Assembly: GCA_949747515.1 (NCBI GenBank)
Contig: CATKFO010000075.1
Coordinates: 1 to 33,794, forward strand
Length of the DNA: 33,794 nucleotides
Reading direction: 5' to 3'
From: an uncultured Eubacteriales bacterium
GTDB lineage: Bacteria > Bacillota > Clostridia > Oscillospirales > CAG-272
A program made the translations under genes and the position numbers. How positions within the stretch are numbered: the first letter of the stretch is position 1; every line of letters starts with the position of its first letter. A model generated the notes under the pieces. It was not told the origin of the DNA, ran no database searches, and saw only the letters and a program-made list of their open reading frames with translations. Positions 1 through 8,155 of the stretch are shown here, piece by piece.

Positions 1-251
1 CCTCCCGACATCCGGCAGAGTATAGTGACGAACTGCGCTCTCGTAAGTCCTCCGTCGGGAGAGAACTGGTCTTTTTCCACTCCCTCCATGTATCCCTTGT
101 CGTATATCTGTTTGATAGGCTCGTAAAACCACGCTCCGCTACCCACGTCTTTGAACGGCATTTCCGTCTTTCCCGCTGAGAAGACCGCGGGAGTCGGGAC
201 AGAGAGCATTGCTCCGGCTATCGCCGCGGATATGATTCTCTTAATCTTCAT
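1..251 (-). CDS. SLH-domain surface protein, 5' part only
   Basis: The reading frame starts at ATG 251-249 and stays open to the window edge, giving the first 83 residues. The start MKIKR is followed by a hydrophobic stretch and a likely signal-peptidase site near VFSA at about residue 26. An S-layer homology (SLH) domain begins at about residue 32: FKDV, a WFYEPI segment, FSPDGGLTRAQFV and a following LCRMSG are the typical landmarks. SLH domains bind pyruvylated secondary cell-wall polymers, so this is an exported wall-attached protein. What follows the first SLH repeat is outside the window. AAAGG lies about 10 bases before the start. A decayed relative of this gene start, sharing a 21-base identical run, lies at 32545-32732. 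Confidence 0.85.
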   Translation of the reverse strand, partial: MKIKRIISAAIAGAMLSVPTPAVFSAGKTEMPFKDVGSGAWFYEPIKQIYDKGYMEGVEKDQFSPDGGLTRAQFVTILCRMSG

Positions 252-522
252 TTGTACGTTACCTTTCTTTTATATTGAAATGTTTTTGAATATTATACTC
301 ATATTATAAACTATTTTTGCAAAAATATAAATTGACTATACCGACAATATATCGATGTCTAATTTGTGCAATTTAAACAAATCCATAATAAATTTATCAA
401 TAAATTCCCAAATAAAATAATTATATTAGTTAAAATAACGGAATACCAATAATATTGAGATGTTTTCACAAATATAAAAAATGCTCTTGACGAGCAATAG
501 CCTTTAACAAATTCCGTGTGCG

Positions 523-536
523 TCGACATATGTCGA
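523..536. promoter_or_regulatory. Perfect 14-bp palindrome TCGACATATGTCGA
   Basis: A perfect inverted repeat lies 48 bases upstream of the -35 box of the 585-613 promoter, between the divergent surface-protein genes. Its place and symmetry suit an operator for a dimeric regulator, but no known consensus was recognised. Confidence 0.35.
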
Positions 537-584
537 TATATATTTTCAACAAAAAACATCGTCAAATGATGGGACTTTTGCCAA

Positions 585-613
585 TTGACATCAATACGAA
601 GTTGACGTATAAT
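585..613 (+). promoter_or_regulatory. Consensus sigma-A promoter
   Basis: TTGACA (585-590) and TATAAT (608-613) are both perfect matches, separated by exactly 17 bases. It points at the SLH/LRR gene starting at 800, leaving a leader of about 180 bases. The leader has a short CGCCG/CGGCG hairpin just before the ribosome binding site. Confidence 0.85.
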
Positions 614-799
614 TCTACAAGGAATTTTATTTAATATCGTCGATAAACGATTTTAAACATAGATATAGCGCGCTATTTATGAAAGCAGATTGTTTTTTAT
701 CATGCCGACTTACTTTTCAGTTTATTTATCTTGGCGCGCGGTCGGTTTAAAGTTAATTTAACGATAACTCGCCGCTTCGACGGCGGAACGGAGGCTCCA

Positions 800-2542
800 A
801 TGAATAAAAAAAGATTGATAACGGCGGCGGCCATATCAGTCGCGGCTCTTGTTCTTATTGCGGCGACGCTTATAGTGAGCATCGCGGTGTTTGCGTCCGG
901 TGAAATTCCGTATTCGGACGTAAAAAAAGGAACCTGGTATTACGGTATAGTAAAAGACGCTTACGAAAAAGCATTGATGAACGGAAGGTCGGAAACTGAA
1001 TTCGCGCCGGACGGAACTATGACGAGAGCCGAGGTCGTTACCGTTCTTTCCCGGCTTTCCGGCGACGACGTCTCTGCAAAATCTGGGTCCGCCGGTATCT
1101 TTTCAGACGTGTCTAAAGGCGAATGGTACGAAAACTATATAGGCTGGGCGGCGGATGCTGGAATCGTTAAAGGATATCCGGACGGAAGCTTTAAACCGGA
1201 CGGCCCGGTCAGCCGCGCCGAGTTTGCGGCTATGGCGTGCCGATTCGTAGAATATATTGAATTTGAACTCCCCTCCGATTCTTCTCTTCCTCGTTTCAGC
1301 GACGAGAACGAAATTCCCGCGTGGGCAAAGGAATACATAGAATTGCTGAGGCTTTCGGGGATACTTGAGGGAGACGCGGAAAAAAGGGCGACGGCGTCAA
1401 GCAGACTTACGAGGGCGGAAACTGCCGCCATAGCGATTCGGATTGCAAAATTACTGGACGCGGATCCTATGTACGCCGCGGCAGTATCTCTGTCCGATCG
1501 TCTGATAACGAAAAATGAAAAAATATATCTTACTTTAGGAAAGCCGGATTCCATTACGTCAGAAACTTTCACTAAGTTAATTCTTAGAAATCAGCTTGGA
1601 TTTGATATAAAAAAGTATCGAGTCGAACTCGACGACCAAGAGCTGTCAGATCTTATATTCACATACGGAGCGCTCATGAGCGGCGAATCGATGGAAACGA
1701 AGCTTACCGTTTCAATTTATAACGCGGAGACAAACGAAAAAACGGATAAAAGAACGGAAAGCTTTCTTTTATCCAGAGACGACGAATTTGATCCGGATAT
1801 GGGGCCTGTGTACGAGTATAAACTGCTTTTAGACGGAAGCTGCGAAATCGTAGGATGGCGAAATCCCGCCGGGTGGACTAAGGCGACGATACCGTCGGAA
1901 CTTAATGGCATACCGGTCGCGGCGATAGGAGACGAAGCTTTCGCCGAACGGAGAGAGCTTCGAGAAATTATAATTTCAGAAGGCGTCTCTAAGATTGGAA
2001 AACAAGCCTTTTCGCTTTGCACGTCTCTTAAACGCGCGGTTATTCCCGACTCCGTTACGGAAATAGGAAGAGGAGCGTTTTATTACTGCAGATCTTTAAC
2101 AAATGTTAACTTACCGGCCTCTCTTGAGAGGATTCCAGATTACATGTTCTATATGTGCTCTTCGCTCAAGCGCGCCGCTCTTCCCGAACGTACTGTTGAA
2201 ATCGGAACCTCGGCTTTCAACCACACGTCGGTATCTAATATTTCTTTTCACGACGGTATCGAAAAAATAGGAGACTATGCTTTTGAAGAAACTGGCATAA
2301 CATCGGCGGTTATGCCGGAAAGCTGCCGATACGTAGGAAGCTGGGCTTTTTATAACTGCCGCGGAGTAAACCGCGCGTATTTGAACAAAGAGCTTGATTT
2401 TATAGGAAGCGGAGTTTTCTACGGCTGCGACGAATTGCCGGAAGTAAATTATGGCGGCTCTGAGTCAGACTGGGAGCGATTTAAGCTGCGCGGCCCGGTA
2501 TTAGACCACAAAACCATAAATTTCGAAGTAGAAGAGCCGTAA
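800..2542 (+). CDS. SLH-domain, BspA-like leucine-rich repeat surface protein
   Basis: A 580-residue exported protein. The start at 800 is chosen over an upstream in-frame ATG at 731 because GGAGG (790-794) sits 5 bases before it and the protein then begins with a positively charged MNKKR and a long hydrophobic segment (about 7-31). Three SLH domains follow (about 36-87, 100-150 and 164-216), with the recurring pattern of a WYY/WYEN aromatic segment and a PDG..TRAE/SRAE turn. The middle, about 217-350, has no recognised domain. From about 360 to 560 run LRR_5 (BspA-type) repeats with the phrases AIGDEAFAE, KIGKQAFSLC, EIGRGAFYYC and YVGSWAFYNC. SLH domains anchor to the cell wall; BspA-type repeats often mediate protein or host binding, but the partner is unknown. 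The beta-helix gene follows 26 bases later and is probably co-transcribed. Confidence 0.9.
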   Translation: MNKKRLITAAAISVAALVLIAATLIVSIAVFASGEIPYSDVKKGTWYYGIVKDAYEKALMNGRSETEFAPDGTMTRAEVVTVLSRLSGDDVSAKSGSAGIFSDVSKGEWYENYIGWAADAGIVKGYPDGSFKPDGPVSRAEFAAMACRFVEYIEFELPSDSSLPRFSDENEIPAWAKEYIELLRLSGILEGDAEKRATASSRLTRAETAAIAIRIAKLLDADPMYAAAVSLSDRLITKNEKIYLTLGKPDSITSETFTKLILRNQLGFDIKKYRVELDDQELSDLIFTYGALMSGESMETKLTVSIYNAETNEKTDKRTESFLLSRDDEFDPDMGPVYEYKLLLDGSCEIVGWRNPAGWTKATIPSELNGIPVAAIGDEAFAERRELREIIISEGVSKIGKQAFSLCTSLKRAVIPDSVTEIGRGAFYYCRSLTNVNLPASLERIPDYMFYMCSSLKRAALPERTVEIGTSAFNHTSVSNISFHDGIEKIGDYAFEETGITSAVMPESCRYVGSWAFYNCRGVNRAYLNKELDFIGSGVFYGCDELPEVNYGGSESDWERFKLRGPVLDHKTINFEVEEP

Positions 2543-2568
2543 GGCTAAGTCTTATGAAAGGTATATTT

Positions 2569-4824
2569 ATGAGTATGAAAAAACATTATAAATATTTAAC
2601 CTCGTCAGCCGCGTTTTTTCTGTGCGCCGCAACGCTGTGCGGAACGTCGTCTTTCCCTGCGTTGACCGCAGTTCAAGCGGAAGAGAGCTTGAATTATTCC
2701 GCCGTCCAGGTAGAAGAAGAAAAAAAAGCTGAGATTATTTTCCACGATATGCCTCAAAGCGAGGATTTTTCGGAAGCCTCTCCGGCCATCTTTTCCGACT
2801 ATACAGAAAACGAGCGTACTATTACGGAAGGAGATATCTACGTATCGCCCCGAGGGGACGACGACGGAGACGGTTCGAAGGAAAATCCATTCGCTACTCT
2901 CAATCGCGCCCGCGACGCCGTTAGAGAAATGAAGAAAAACGGTCTTCCCGACGGAGGAGTAGTAGTCGCGATTATGGGAGGAAAATATACCGATACGCTA
3001 TCGCTGACCTCCGCCGACAGCGGAGAAGACGGCAAACCCATAAGGTATGCGGCTTACGGAGACGGCGAACCCATATTTACCGGAAGCATATCGCTGGACG
3101 CTGAAAAATTCGTATCGGTTACGGGACCGGAACGATCCGTTCTCAGTCCCGCCGCGCAGGACGCAGTACGCGTGATAGACTTAAAACGATACGGGGTCAA
3201 GGCGGCGGAGCTGAACTACAATCCTATCGGAGTGACTAACGGAGGGCCTTCAAACGTCGAATTTTACGCCGATCGTGAAAATTATACGCTCGCGCGATAT
3301 CCTAACGGAAACGATTTTCTGTATCCGCACTCAGTTACTGAAAATGTAAGCAGGGGAGCTTTGTTTAAAGTAGATGAAAAACTGACGAATCGCATGAAAA
3401 GCTGGAGCTCCGACGACGACGTGTACGTTCTCGGTATGTTTAACCTTGAATATCAGGACACGGCGATTAAAGCGAAAGTCGACGTCGACGCCGGAACGAT
3501 ACGACTTCCGAATATGCAAGTTTATAGCTCCAACGTTTCTAGCGATCTGCGTTTTTTCATATTCAACAAGTTAGATGAGCTGGACGAACCCGGCGAATGG
3601 TATCTTGATCGTCGAAACTGCCTGCTTTACGTATATCCCAAAGAAGACTTTTTATCTTCGTCTCCGGAGTTTGTTTCCACATATAGGCAAACGTTTGTAA
3701 GCATGGAAAACTGCAGCTTTGTTGAAATAGACGGATTAACTTTTTCATGCTCTCGCGGGAGCGGAATATCCGCGCGCAGCGTATCAGACTGCGTCTTTTA
3801 CGACTGTACTTTTTACGGACTCGGCGGTTCTGCTTTCGAAGGGCACGGGGACCGAAACGTAATACAAAGCTGCGATATCAGCTACGTAGGACATTCCGGT
3901 ATCAGCATCAGCGGCGGGGATAAGGAGACTATGACCGGAGGCCGAAACGTAGTAGACAATAACTATGTTACCCAATGGGGACTTAATTCGCGAGTATTTA
4001 CTCATGCAATAAGCGCGTCGGGACAGTCTAACCGCATCAGCCATAACGAAATCGGTTTTTCTACTTCAAACGCTCTAGGCTCTTCGGGAAACAATAATAT
4101 TATAGAATATAATCTCGTGCACGACTGTACGAATTACGCGGACGACTGCGGGTCGTTTTATAACGGATCCTCCTGGACCAGCGGAGGAAACGTTATCCGG
4201 TATAACTGCTTTTATAACATCGGCAGCGACGAGGTATACCCTTCCGCGATATACTGGGACGACGGCATGGCGTATCAGACGGCTTACAGCAATCTTTTCG
4301 TCAACGTATCCGGTTACGCCTTCTCAATCGGCGGAGGCTTCGGTCACCACGTGATAGGCAACGTAGTCGTAAATACCGTGCGTATGCCCGTCCTTTACGA
4401 CAGACGTCCTATAAACGGATTTATGGCGGGGGACAGCTTTTATCAGGTGGGCTACGGCTTTATCTGGGAACTTTATAAAAGCACGCCGTATACTACCGAC
4501 GTTTGGCGGGAGCATTTTCCACTTCTGTCTCAAGTACTTCAAAATAAGCGCGACACCGTAGCTCCTCATTTCGGATATAACGGAGCGTTTAGTCTATTCT
4601 CAGATAACGTGTTCGTTAACAAGAATGGAAGCGGCGGCGGATTTACAAACCATCGCGTTAGATACAGCGCCGAATCGGACAACTATGTAGGCAAGCTTAC
4701 GGAACTTGAGGATATTTTTATAAACCCCTCGGAAGGAGACTATCGCGTGCGAGAAGATTCTCCTGTGAGAGACATATGTAAGGAATTTAAAGATATTCCG
4801 TACGAGCTTATCGGAAGATATTAA
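2569..4824 (+). CDS. Secreted right-handed beta-helix protein, GH141-like
   Basis: A 751-residue secreted protein. ATG 2569 is preferred over ATG 2554 because GAAAGG (2556-2561) lies 7 bases before it. A signal peptide with n-region MSMKKHYKY and a cleavage site near AVQA at about residue 36 is visible. The mature N-terminal part contains IYVSPRGDDDGDG followed by NPFATLNRARDAV, the entry motif of parallel beta-helix enzymes of the GH141/pectate-lyase-fold type. Short repeats ending in N-x-I or N-x-V, with runs such as NNNIIEYNLVHDC and GNVIRYNCFYNIG, form the helix. An acidic YWDDGMAYQT segment and a glycine-rich IGGGFGHH segment resemble GH141-like proteins. I infer a glycan-active enzyme; the substrate cannot be read from sequence, and catalytic residues were not assigned. 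A strong terminator follows directly. Confidence 0.85.
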   Translation: MSMKKHYKYLTSSAAFFLCAATLCGTSSFPALTAVQAEESLNYSAVQVEEEKKAEIIFHDMPQSEDFSEASPAIFSDYTENERTITEGDIYVSPRGDDDGDGSKENPFATLNRARDAVREMKKNGLPDGGVVVAIMGGKYTDTLSLTSADSGEDGKPIRYAAYGDGEPIFTGSISLDAEKFVSVTGPERSVLSPAAQDAVRVIDLKRYGVKAAELNYNPIGVTNGGPSNVEFYADRENYTLARYPNGNDFLYPHSVTENVSRGALFKVDEKLTNRMKSWSSDDDVYVLGMFNLEYQDTAIKAKVDVDAGTIRLPNMQVYSSNVSSDLRFFIFNKLDELDEPGEWYLDRRNCLLYVYPKEDFLSSSPEFVSTYRQTFVSMENCSFVEIDGLTFSCSRGSGISARSVSDCVFYDCTFYGLGGSAFEGHGDRNVIQSCDISYVGHSGISISGGDKETMTGGRNVVDNNYVTQWGLNSRVFTHAISASGQSNRISHNEIGFSTSNALGSSGNNNIIEYNLVHDCTNYADDCGSFYNGSSWTSGGNVIRYNCFYNIGSDEVYPSAIYWDDGMAYQTAYSNLFVNVSGYAFSIGGGFGHHVIGNVVVNTVRMPVLYDRRPINGFMAGDSFYQVGYGFIWELYKSTPYTTDVWREHFPLLSQVLQNKRDTVAPHFGYNGAFSLFSDNVFVNKNGSGGGFTNHRVRYSAESDNYVGKLTELEDIFINPSEGDYRVREDSPVRDICKEFKDIPYELIGRY

Positions 4825-4828
4825 AAAG

Positions 4829-4869
4829 AAAAAGACCGCATCCAGCTTTCGCTCGATTCGGTCTTTTTT
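4829..4869 (+). terminator. Rho-independent terminator after beta-helix gene
   Basis: A 10-bp stem AAAAAGACCG (4829-4838) pairs with CGGTCTTTTT (4859-4868) across a 20-base loop and runs into T residues, five bases after the stop codon. The A-rich left arm means it could also work on the minus strand. Confidence 0.85.
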
Positions 4870-4925
4870 CCGTAGCTTGCTCGGCATGCATAATAACTAT
4901 GCTGGGAAGGTTCGCTAACGAAGTT

Positions 4926-5345
4926 AATGTTGCATAACAACTCGCGTCTGGTTTAAGCCAAGGGAGCAAGAGAATCCGGAACAGCGCGGCGCAAGCTCTT
5001 CATTTTGAGAAGCGTAAGCATACCTTTAGGAAAGATTCGTTTAAAGAGATACCGGAGCGGGATTGAACGACGATTCATTTGAAGCTTGTGTAAACAAAAC
5101 CCCGCGCGGTATCTGTCGCCGCCATAGCTTTTTTGCTCAGCTTTTTTCTGGAAAAAAGCTTGTGGAGATTAGCATGCTTTTTTTTAAATAAGCTTCTTTT
5201 ATGCCATTTCAAAGAAAACATAAGAATAGTTCGCTTCACAAAGACCTGACGCGGCTTGCAAGCAAGCTGCTTTCGTCAGCTTGTTGACATGAAGTTCGCT
5301 TCGACACCTATATAAAATGAAGAGTCCTCTCAGCCGTGCGAGCAG
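4926..5345 (+). repeat. Dispersed noncoding repeat, copy A
   Basis: About 420 bases without a plausible gene, matched in inverted orientation by 31870-32306. Shared blocks include GCGCGGCGCAAGCTCTTCA, a GCGGGATT...CCCGC stem (5057-5064 with 5098-5105), a palindromic hairpin AGCTTTTTTC-TG-GAAAAAAGCT (5139-5160), and a hairpin CAAGCTG-CTTTCGT-CAGCTTG (5263-5283). Block order is the same in both copies while the sequence between blocks has drifted. Conservation of hairpins without an open frame suggests either a structured noncoding RNA or a non-autonomous mobile element. Boundaries are approximate. The copy lies just downstream of a beta-helix gene, as does the other copy. Confidence 0.75.
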
Positions 5346-5435
5346 TGCATGGTTCAAACGGCGGCGAGTTAGTTCTAGCGCTTGCCAATGTTAACACGCT
5401 ACGACGCGTTTTATGCATCCGTCAAACAGCCTAAT

Positions 5436-5469
5436 AAAAAATCGGAGCCCGCCGTTTATACGGCGGGCT
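5436..5469 (-). terminator. Terminator of the redox operon
   Basis: AGCCCGCCG (5446-5454) pairs with CGGCGGGCT (5461-5469), a 9-bp GC-rich stem with a 6-base loop. On the minus strand it is followed, after a few bases, by a T-run (A-run 5436-5441 on plus). It lies about 20 bases past the stop of the last gene of the long minus-strand operon. Confidence 0.88.
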
Positions 5470-5491
5470 TTGGAGATTTGCAGTTAGTTAA

Positions 5492-5815
5492 CTAGGCCTG
5501 CTGCGCTTCTCTTTCTTTATCCAGCTTTACATTGCGGAAATATAGAGCAACGTCGATTGATATCTCGATAAAGTTAAGAACGTAGAAGAAAAAACTGAGA
5601 TAAAAGATAAATCCGCTGCTTCCAAGGCAGGACATTTGAATTATCTTGCGCGCAATACCAAAAGCGTAGCCGATAAGGAGGAAGACCTCAAAGAAAAGGC
5701 TTTTACCCTTCGCTGTACGGGAAATCAAAGATTTTCTAATGGAAATAGGCCAAGAAAGGCCAAAGCAGAATATTGTAAGAGCCTCAAAGAGGTCGGTAAG
5801 CATAGGGAGATTCAT
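5492..5815 (-). CDS. Small PQ-loop-like membrane protein
   Basis: 107 residues, strongly hydrophobic, with three or four membrane segments (about 8-25, 42-60, 66-92). The phrases CFGLSWPISIRKS and TAKGKSLFFE followed by IGYAFG resemble the PQ-loop (SWEET/MtN3-like) pattern of a proline in a membrane segment followed by a K-S/T-S-x-G-x-S-like turn. It starts 22 bases after the fumarate reductase flavoprotein gene, with AAAGGA about 11 bases before the ATG, and is the last gene before the operon terminator. It contains no histidine, so it cannot be a haem-binding fumarate reductase anchor. Its job is unknown; a transport or scaffold role is possible. Confidence 0.65.
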   Translation of the reverse strand: MNLPMLTDLFEALTIFCFGLSWPISIRKSLISRTAKGKSLFFEVFLLIGYAFGIARKIIQMSCLGSSGFIFYLSFFFYVLNFIEISIDVALYFRNVKLDKEREAQQA

Positions 5816-5837
5816 TTAGAGATAGATCCTTTCGAAA

Positions 5838-7445
5838 TTAAACTTCGCTTTTTTTGCGGGTATAGTCGGGCAGAAGCATTGGAGAAACAACGTCGGTTTC
5901 AATTCCGGCCGCCTCTCTCTCTGCGTCGAATTTAGAAATATGATCAAGGGTGAGCGTTCCGACCGTCGTCTTCTTGGAACGAGCGGCCGCGTTTTGACCA
6001 GCATTGCGTCCGAACACAATTATGTCTAGCAAAGAGTTGCCCATCAGCCTGTTGCGTCCGTGAATTCCTCCTACAGCCTCTCCGGCTACAAAAAGATTTT
6101 CAACGCTCGTCGTCATGCCGTCTACGTTTATATCAAGTCCTCCGTTTTGATAATGGAGAGTAGGATAAACAAGAATCGGTTCGCGGCGGATATCTATGCC
6201 GTAGCTGCCGAACATACGCATCATTGCCGGAATTCTCTTCTCTATAGTTCCTTCTCCTCCGATCTTCTCGATCATAGGAGTGTCGAGCCATACCGCGTCG
6301 CCGTCGCCGGTCTGCACGCCCTCTCCTCTATCGGAACACTCGCGTATGATTGAGGCCGCGGCCACGTCGCGTGTTTCCAGCGGATGCATAAACACCTTCC
6401 CGTCGCGGTTTACAAGCTTTGCTCCGAGGGAACGGACCTTTTCCGTTACAAGCGCCCCGAAAATTTGCTGTGGGAAAGCCGCTCCCGTAGGATGATACTG
6501 GAGCGTTTCGGCATACAGCAGCTTTGCTCCTACTCTGTAACCGAGAACAAGTCCGTCCGCAGTGGCTCCATAATGGTTTGACGTGGGAAAGCCCTGATAA
6601 TGCATACGTCCCGCTCCGCCGGTCGCAATTATAACGGTCTTAGCACGGGCGACGGACAAATCTCCAGTCTCCATATTCATGAGAACCGCGCCCGCGGCTT
6701 TTCCGCTCTCATCGAGAATCAGCTCGACGGCCGAGGTAAAGTCGATGACGGGAATTCCACGGTTAAGAACTTCGTCGCGCAGAGTTCTCATAATCTCTGC
6801 TCCAGAATAGTCTTTCGCCGCGTGCATACGCTTGCGGGATGTGCCGCCTCCATGGGTAGTAACCATGGTTCCGTCCGGAGCCTTGTCAAACTCTACGCCA
6901 AGTTCGTTCAGCCACTGTATAGCTTCCGGCGCGTTGCAAACAAGCTTTGAAAGCAGCTCTCTTTTCGCTGCGAAGTGACCGCCGCCGAACGCGTCGAGAA
7001 AATGAATCGCGGGAGAATCGTTCGGCTTGTCGGCGGCCTGAATGCCTCCCTCGGCCATCATAGTGTTAGCGTCTCCGATGCGAAGCTTAGTCGCGATCAT
7101 AACGCTTGCGCCGGCTGTGTCGGCTTCTATAGCGGCTGAAGCTCCCGCGCCGCCTCCTCCGATGACCAGAACGTCCACGTCGTACTTAGGATTGTTCAGG
7201 TCCACGTCGCCGGGACGAATCCGGCTGCGGGCTTCAAGTATTCCGCACAGCTCCTTCGGCACCTTTTCGCCCTTGTTAGGACCTATTTTTAGTTCCTCGA
7301 ACTGATCCTTTTTGTAGTCCGGATGATACGCCGCGAGAAGGTCTTCCTTTTCCTTAGCGGTCATTCTCGCGGGTTCGTAGGCTATGTTCGCTTCTCTCGC
7401 TTCTTCTACCGCTTTCAGGGACTCCTGAAATTCTTTTGCATACAT
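5838..7445 (-). CDS. frdA: Fumarate reductase flavoprotein subunit, soluble type
   Basis: 535 residues. It belongs to the SdhA/FrdA family, which reduces fumarate to succinate on FAD. The FAD-binding fold starts at about residue 90 with DVLVIGGGGAGASAA. MAEGGIQAA, the HPTG of the LQYHPTG segment, the HYQNGG loop and the C-terminal GRNRLMGNSLLDIIVFGR segment match the substrate and FAD region of the family. An extra stretch of about 85 residues precedes the FAD fold, with HPDY and KIGPNKGEKVP as landmarks; classical quinone-linked FrdA lacks it. GGGAGGA sits before the start, and the gene lies 15 bases after frdB. No membrane anchor subunit is encoded nearby. With the adjacent Hdr and Flx genes this suggests a cytoplasmic enzyme fed by Hdr/Flx proteins rather than by menaquinol (inference). 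Confidence 0.88.
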   Translation of the reverse strand: MYAKEFQESLKAVEEAREANIAYEPARMTAKEKEDLLAAYHPDYKKDQFEELKIGPNKGEKVPKELCGILEARSRIRPGDVDLNNPKYDVDVLVIGGGGAGASAAIEADTAGASVMIATKLRIGDANTMMAEGGIQAADKPNDSPAIHFLDAFGGGHFAAKRELLSKLVCNAPEAIQWLNELGVEFDKAPDGTMVTTHGGGTSRKRMHAAKDYSGAEIMRTLRDEVLNRGIPVIDFTSAVELILDESGKAAGAVLMNMETGDLSVARAKTVIIATGGAGRMHYQGFPTSNHYGATADGLVLGYRVGAKLLYAETLQYHPTGAAFPQQIFGALVTEKVRSLGAKLVNRDGKVFMHPLETRDVAAASIIRECSDRGEGVQTGDGDAVWLDTPMIEKIGGEGTIEKRIPAMMRMFGSYGIDIRREPILVYPTLHYQNGGLDINVDGMTTSVENLFVAGEAVGGIHGRNRLMGNSLLDIIVFGRNAGQNAAARSKKTTVGTLTLDHISKFDAEREAAGIETDVVSPMLLPDYTRKKSEV

Positions 7446-7460
7446 AAAATCGTTCCTCCC

Positions 7461-8135
7461 TTACTTCTCAATCTCGCGTGTGTTGTACAGCTCTTTCAGC
7501 TCTTCAATAGGCTTGCCCATGAGAGCCTCGATCAATTCGGTAAACGTTCCGTCTTTGATCTCGCGGACTCTGTTTTCAAGGTGCTCGCTCTTCGGAGCAA
7601 GGTATTTTCCGTTCAGTCTGCGGGCAAGCATAGCTACCTGAGGATGCGATATTCCGGCGGGACAGCGGGACGAGCAGCATCCGCACATTACGCAGTCGAA
7701 GGATTCCTCGGCGCACTTATCAAATTCGCCGCGCTGAGCGTAAGCGATATACTGCATAACGTTGAGGCTTTGCGTGCAGGCCTTTGTGCAGGCGTTGCAT
7801 CCTACGCAGGCGTAAATTTCAGGATAAAGCTGCATCATCACTCTTTGAGAAGGAGATATTTCGTTTATGTCGTATACTTCCTTGACCAGAGGGAAGAAGG
7901 GCAGCGTAGCCACGTACATATCGTTCTCGACCTTAGTCTGGCACGCAAGGCACGTGCGGAGAGTTTTGTCTCCTTTTATTCTGTATATAGTGGCGCACGC
8001 TCCGCAAAATCCGTTGCGGCAGCCGCAGCCGCGAACAAGTTTATACCCCGCGTACTCCATAGCGCGCATGATAGTAAGGTTTTCCGGCACTCGATACTGT
8101 TTGCCAAAAAGATATACGTTTACCATATTTTCCAT
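7461..8135 (-). CDS. frdB: Fumarate reductase iron-sulfur subunit
   Basis: 224 residues from ATG 8135, chosen because AGAGGA (8145-8150) precedes it; another in-frame ATG at 8156 shares its A with the flxA stop codon and would add seven residues. A plant-type 2Fe-2S domain comes first (Cys37, 39, 44, 47, 62/65), followed by two CxxCxxCxxxC clusters (Cys110-120 and Cys148-158). This matches the FrdB/TfrB N-terminal half. Methanogen TfrB also carries an HdrB-like CCG domain at its C-terminus; here that domain is absent, and a separate complete HdrB is encoded in the same operon. The subunit should carry electrons to the FAD of FrdA. Whether it takes them from HdrB/HdrC is inference. Confidence 0.87.
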   Translation of the reverse strand: MENMVNVYLFGKQYRVPENLTIMRAMEYAGYKLVRGCGCRNGFCGACATIYRIKGDKTLRTCLACQTKVENDMYVATLPFFPLVKEVYDINEISPSQRVMMQLYPEIYACVGCNACTKACTQSLNVMQYIAYAQRGEFDKCAEESFDCVMCGCCSSRCPAGISHPQVAMLARRLNGKYLAPKSEHLENRVREIKDGTFTELIEALMGKPIEELKELYNTREIEK

Positions 8136-8155
8136 AACTTTTGTTCCTCTCTGCA

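Larger units (their letters stand above)
252..799. other. Divergent intergenic region, AT-rich
   Basis: This 548-base stretch separates the two divergent surface-protein genes. It holds a consensus promoter for the plus-strand gene (585-613), a 14-bp palindrome (523-536), a second perfect 12-bp palindrome ATAGCGCGCTAT (665-676) in the transcribed leader, and two TATAAT-like sequences near 280-306 that could serve the minus-strand gene, although no good -35 partner was found. A short hairpin with a minus-strand T-run at about 475-498 could be a weak terminator. No convincing coding sequence was seen. Confidence 0.6.

Noticed and set aside
359..565. 68-codon minus-strand frame in the left intergenic region
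   Set aside because: AT-rich, no ribosome binding site, no recognisable protein, and it overlaps promoter elements of the divergent genes.
5139..5160. Hairpin in repeat A as an ordinary transcription terminator
   Set aside because: It is palindromic with T and A runs inside the stem rather than after it and is conserved in copy B, so it reads better as part of the repeat.
4926..5345. CRISPR array or attC integron sites
   Set aside because: There are no short regularly spaced direct repeats and no integrase or cas gene in the window.
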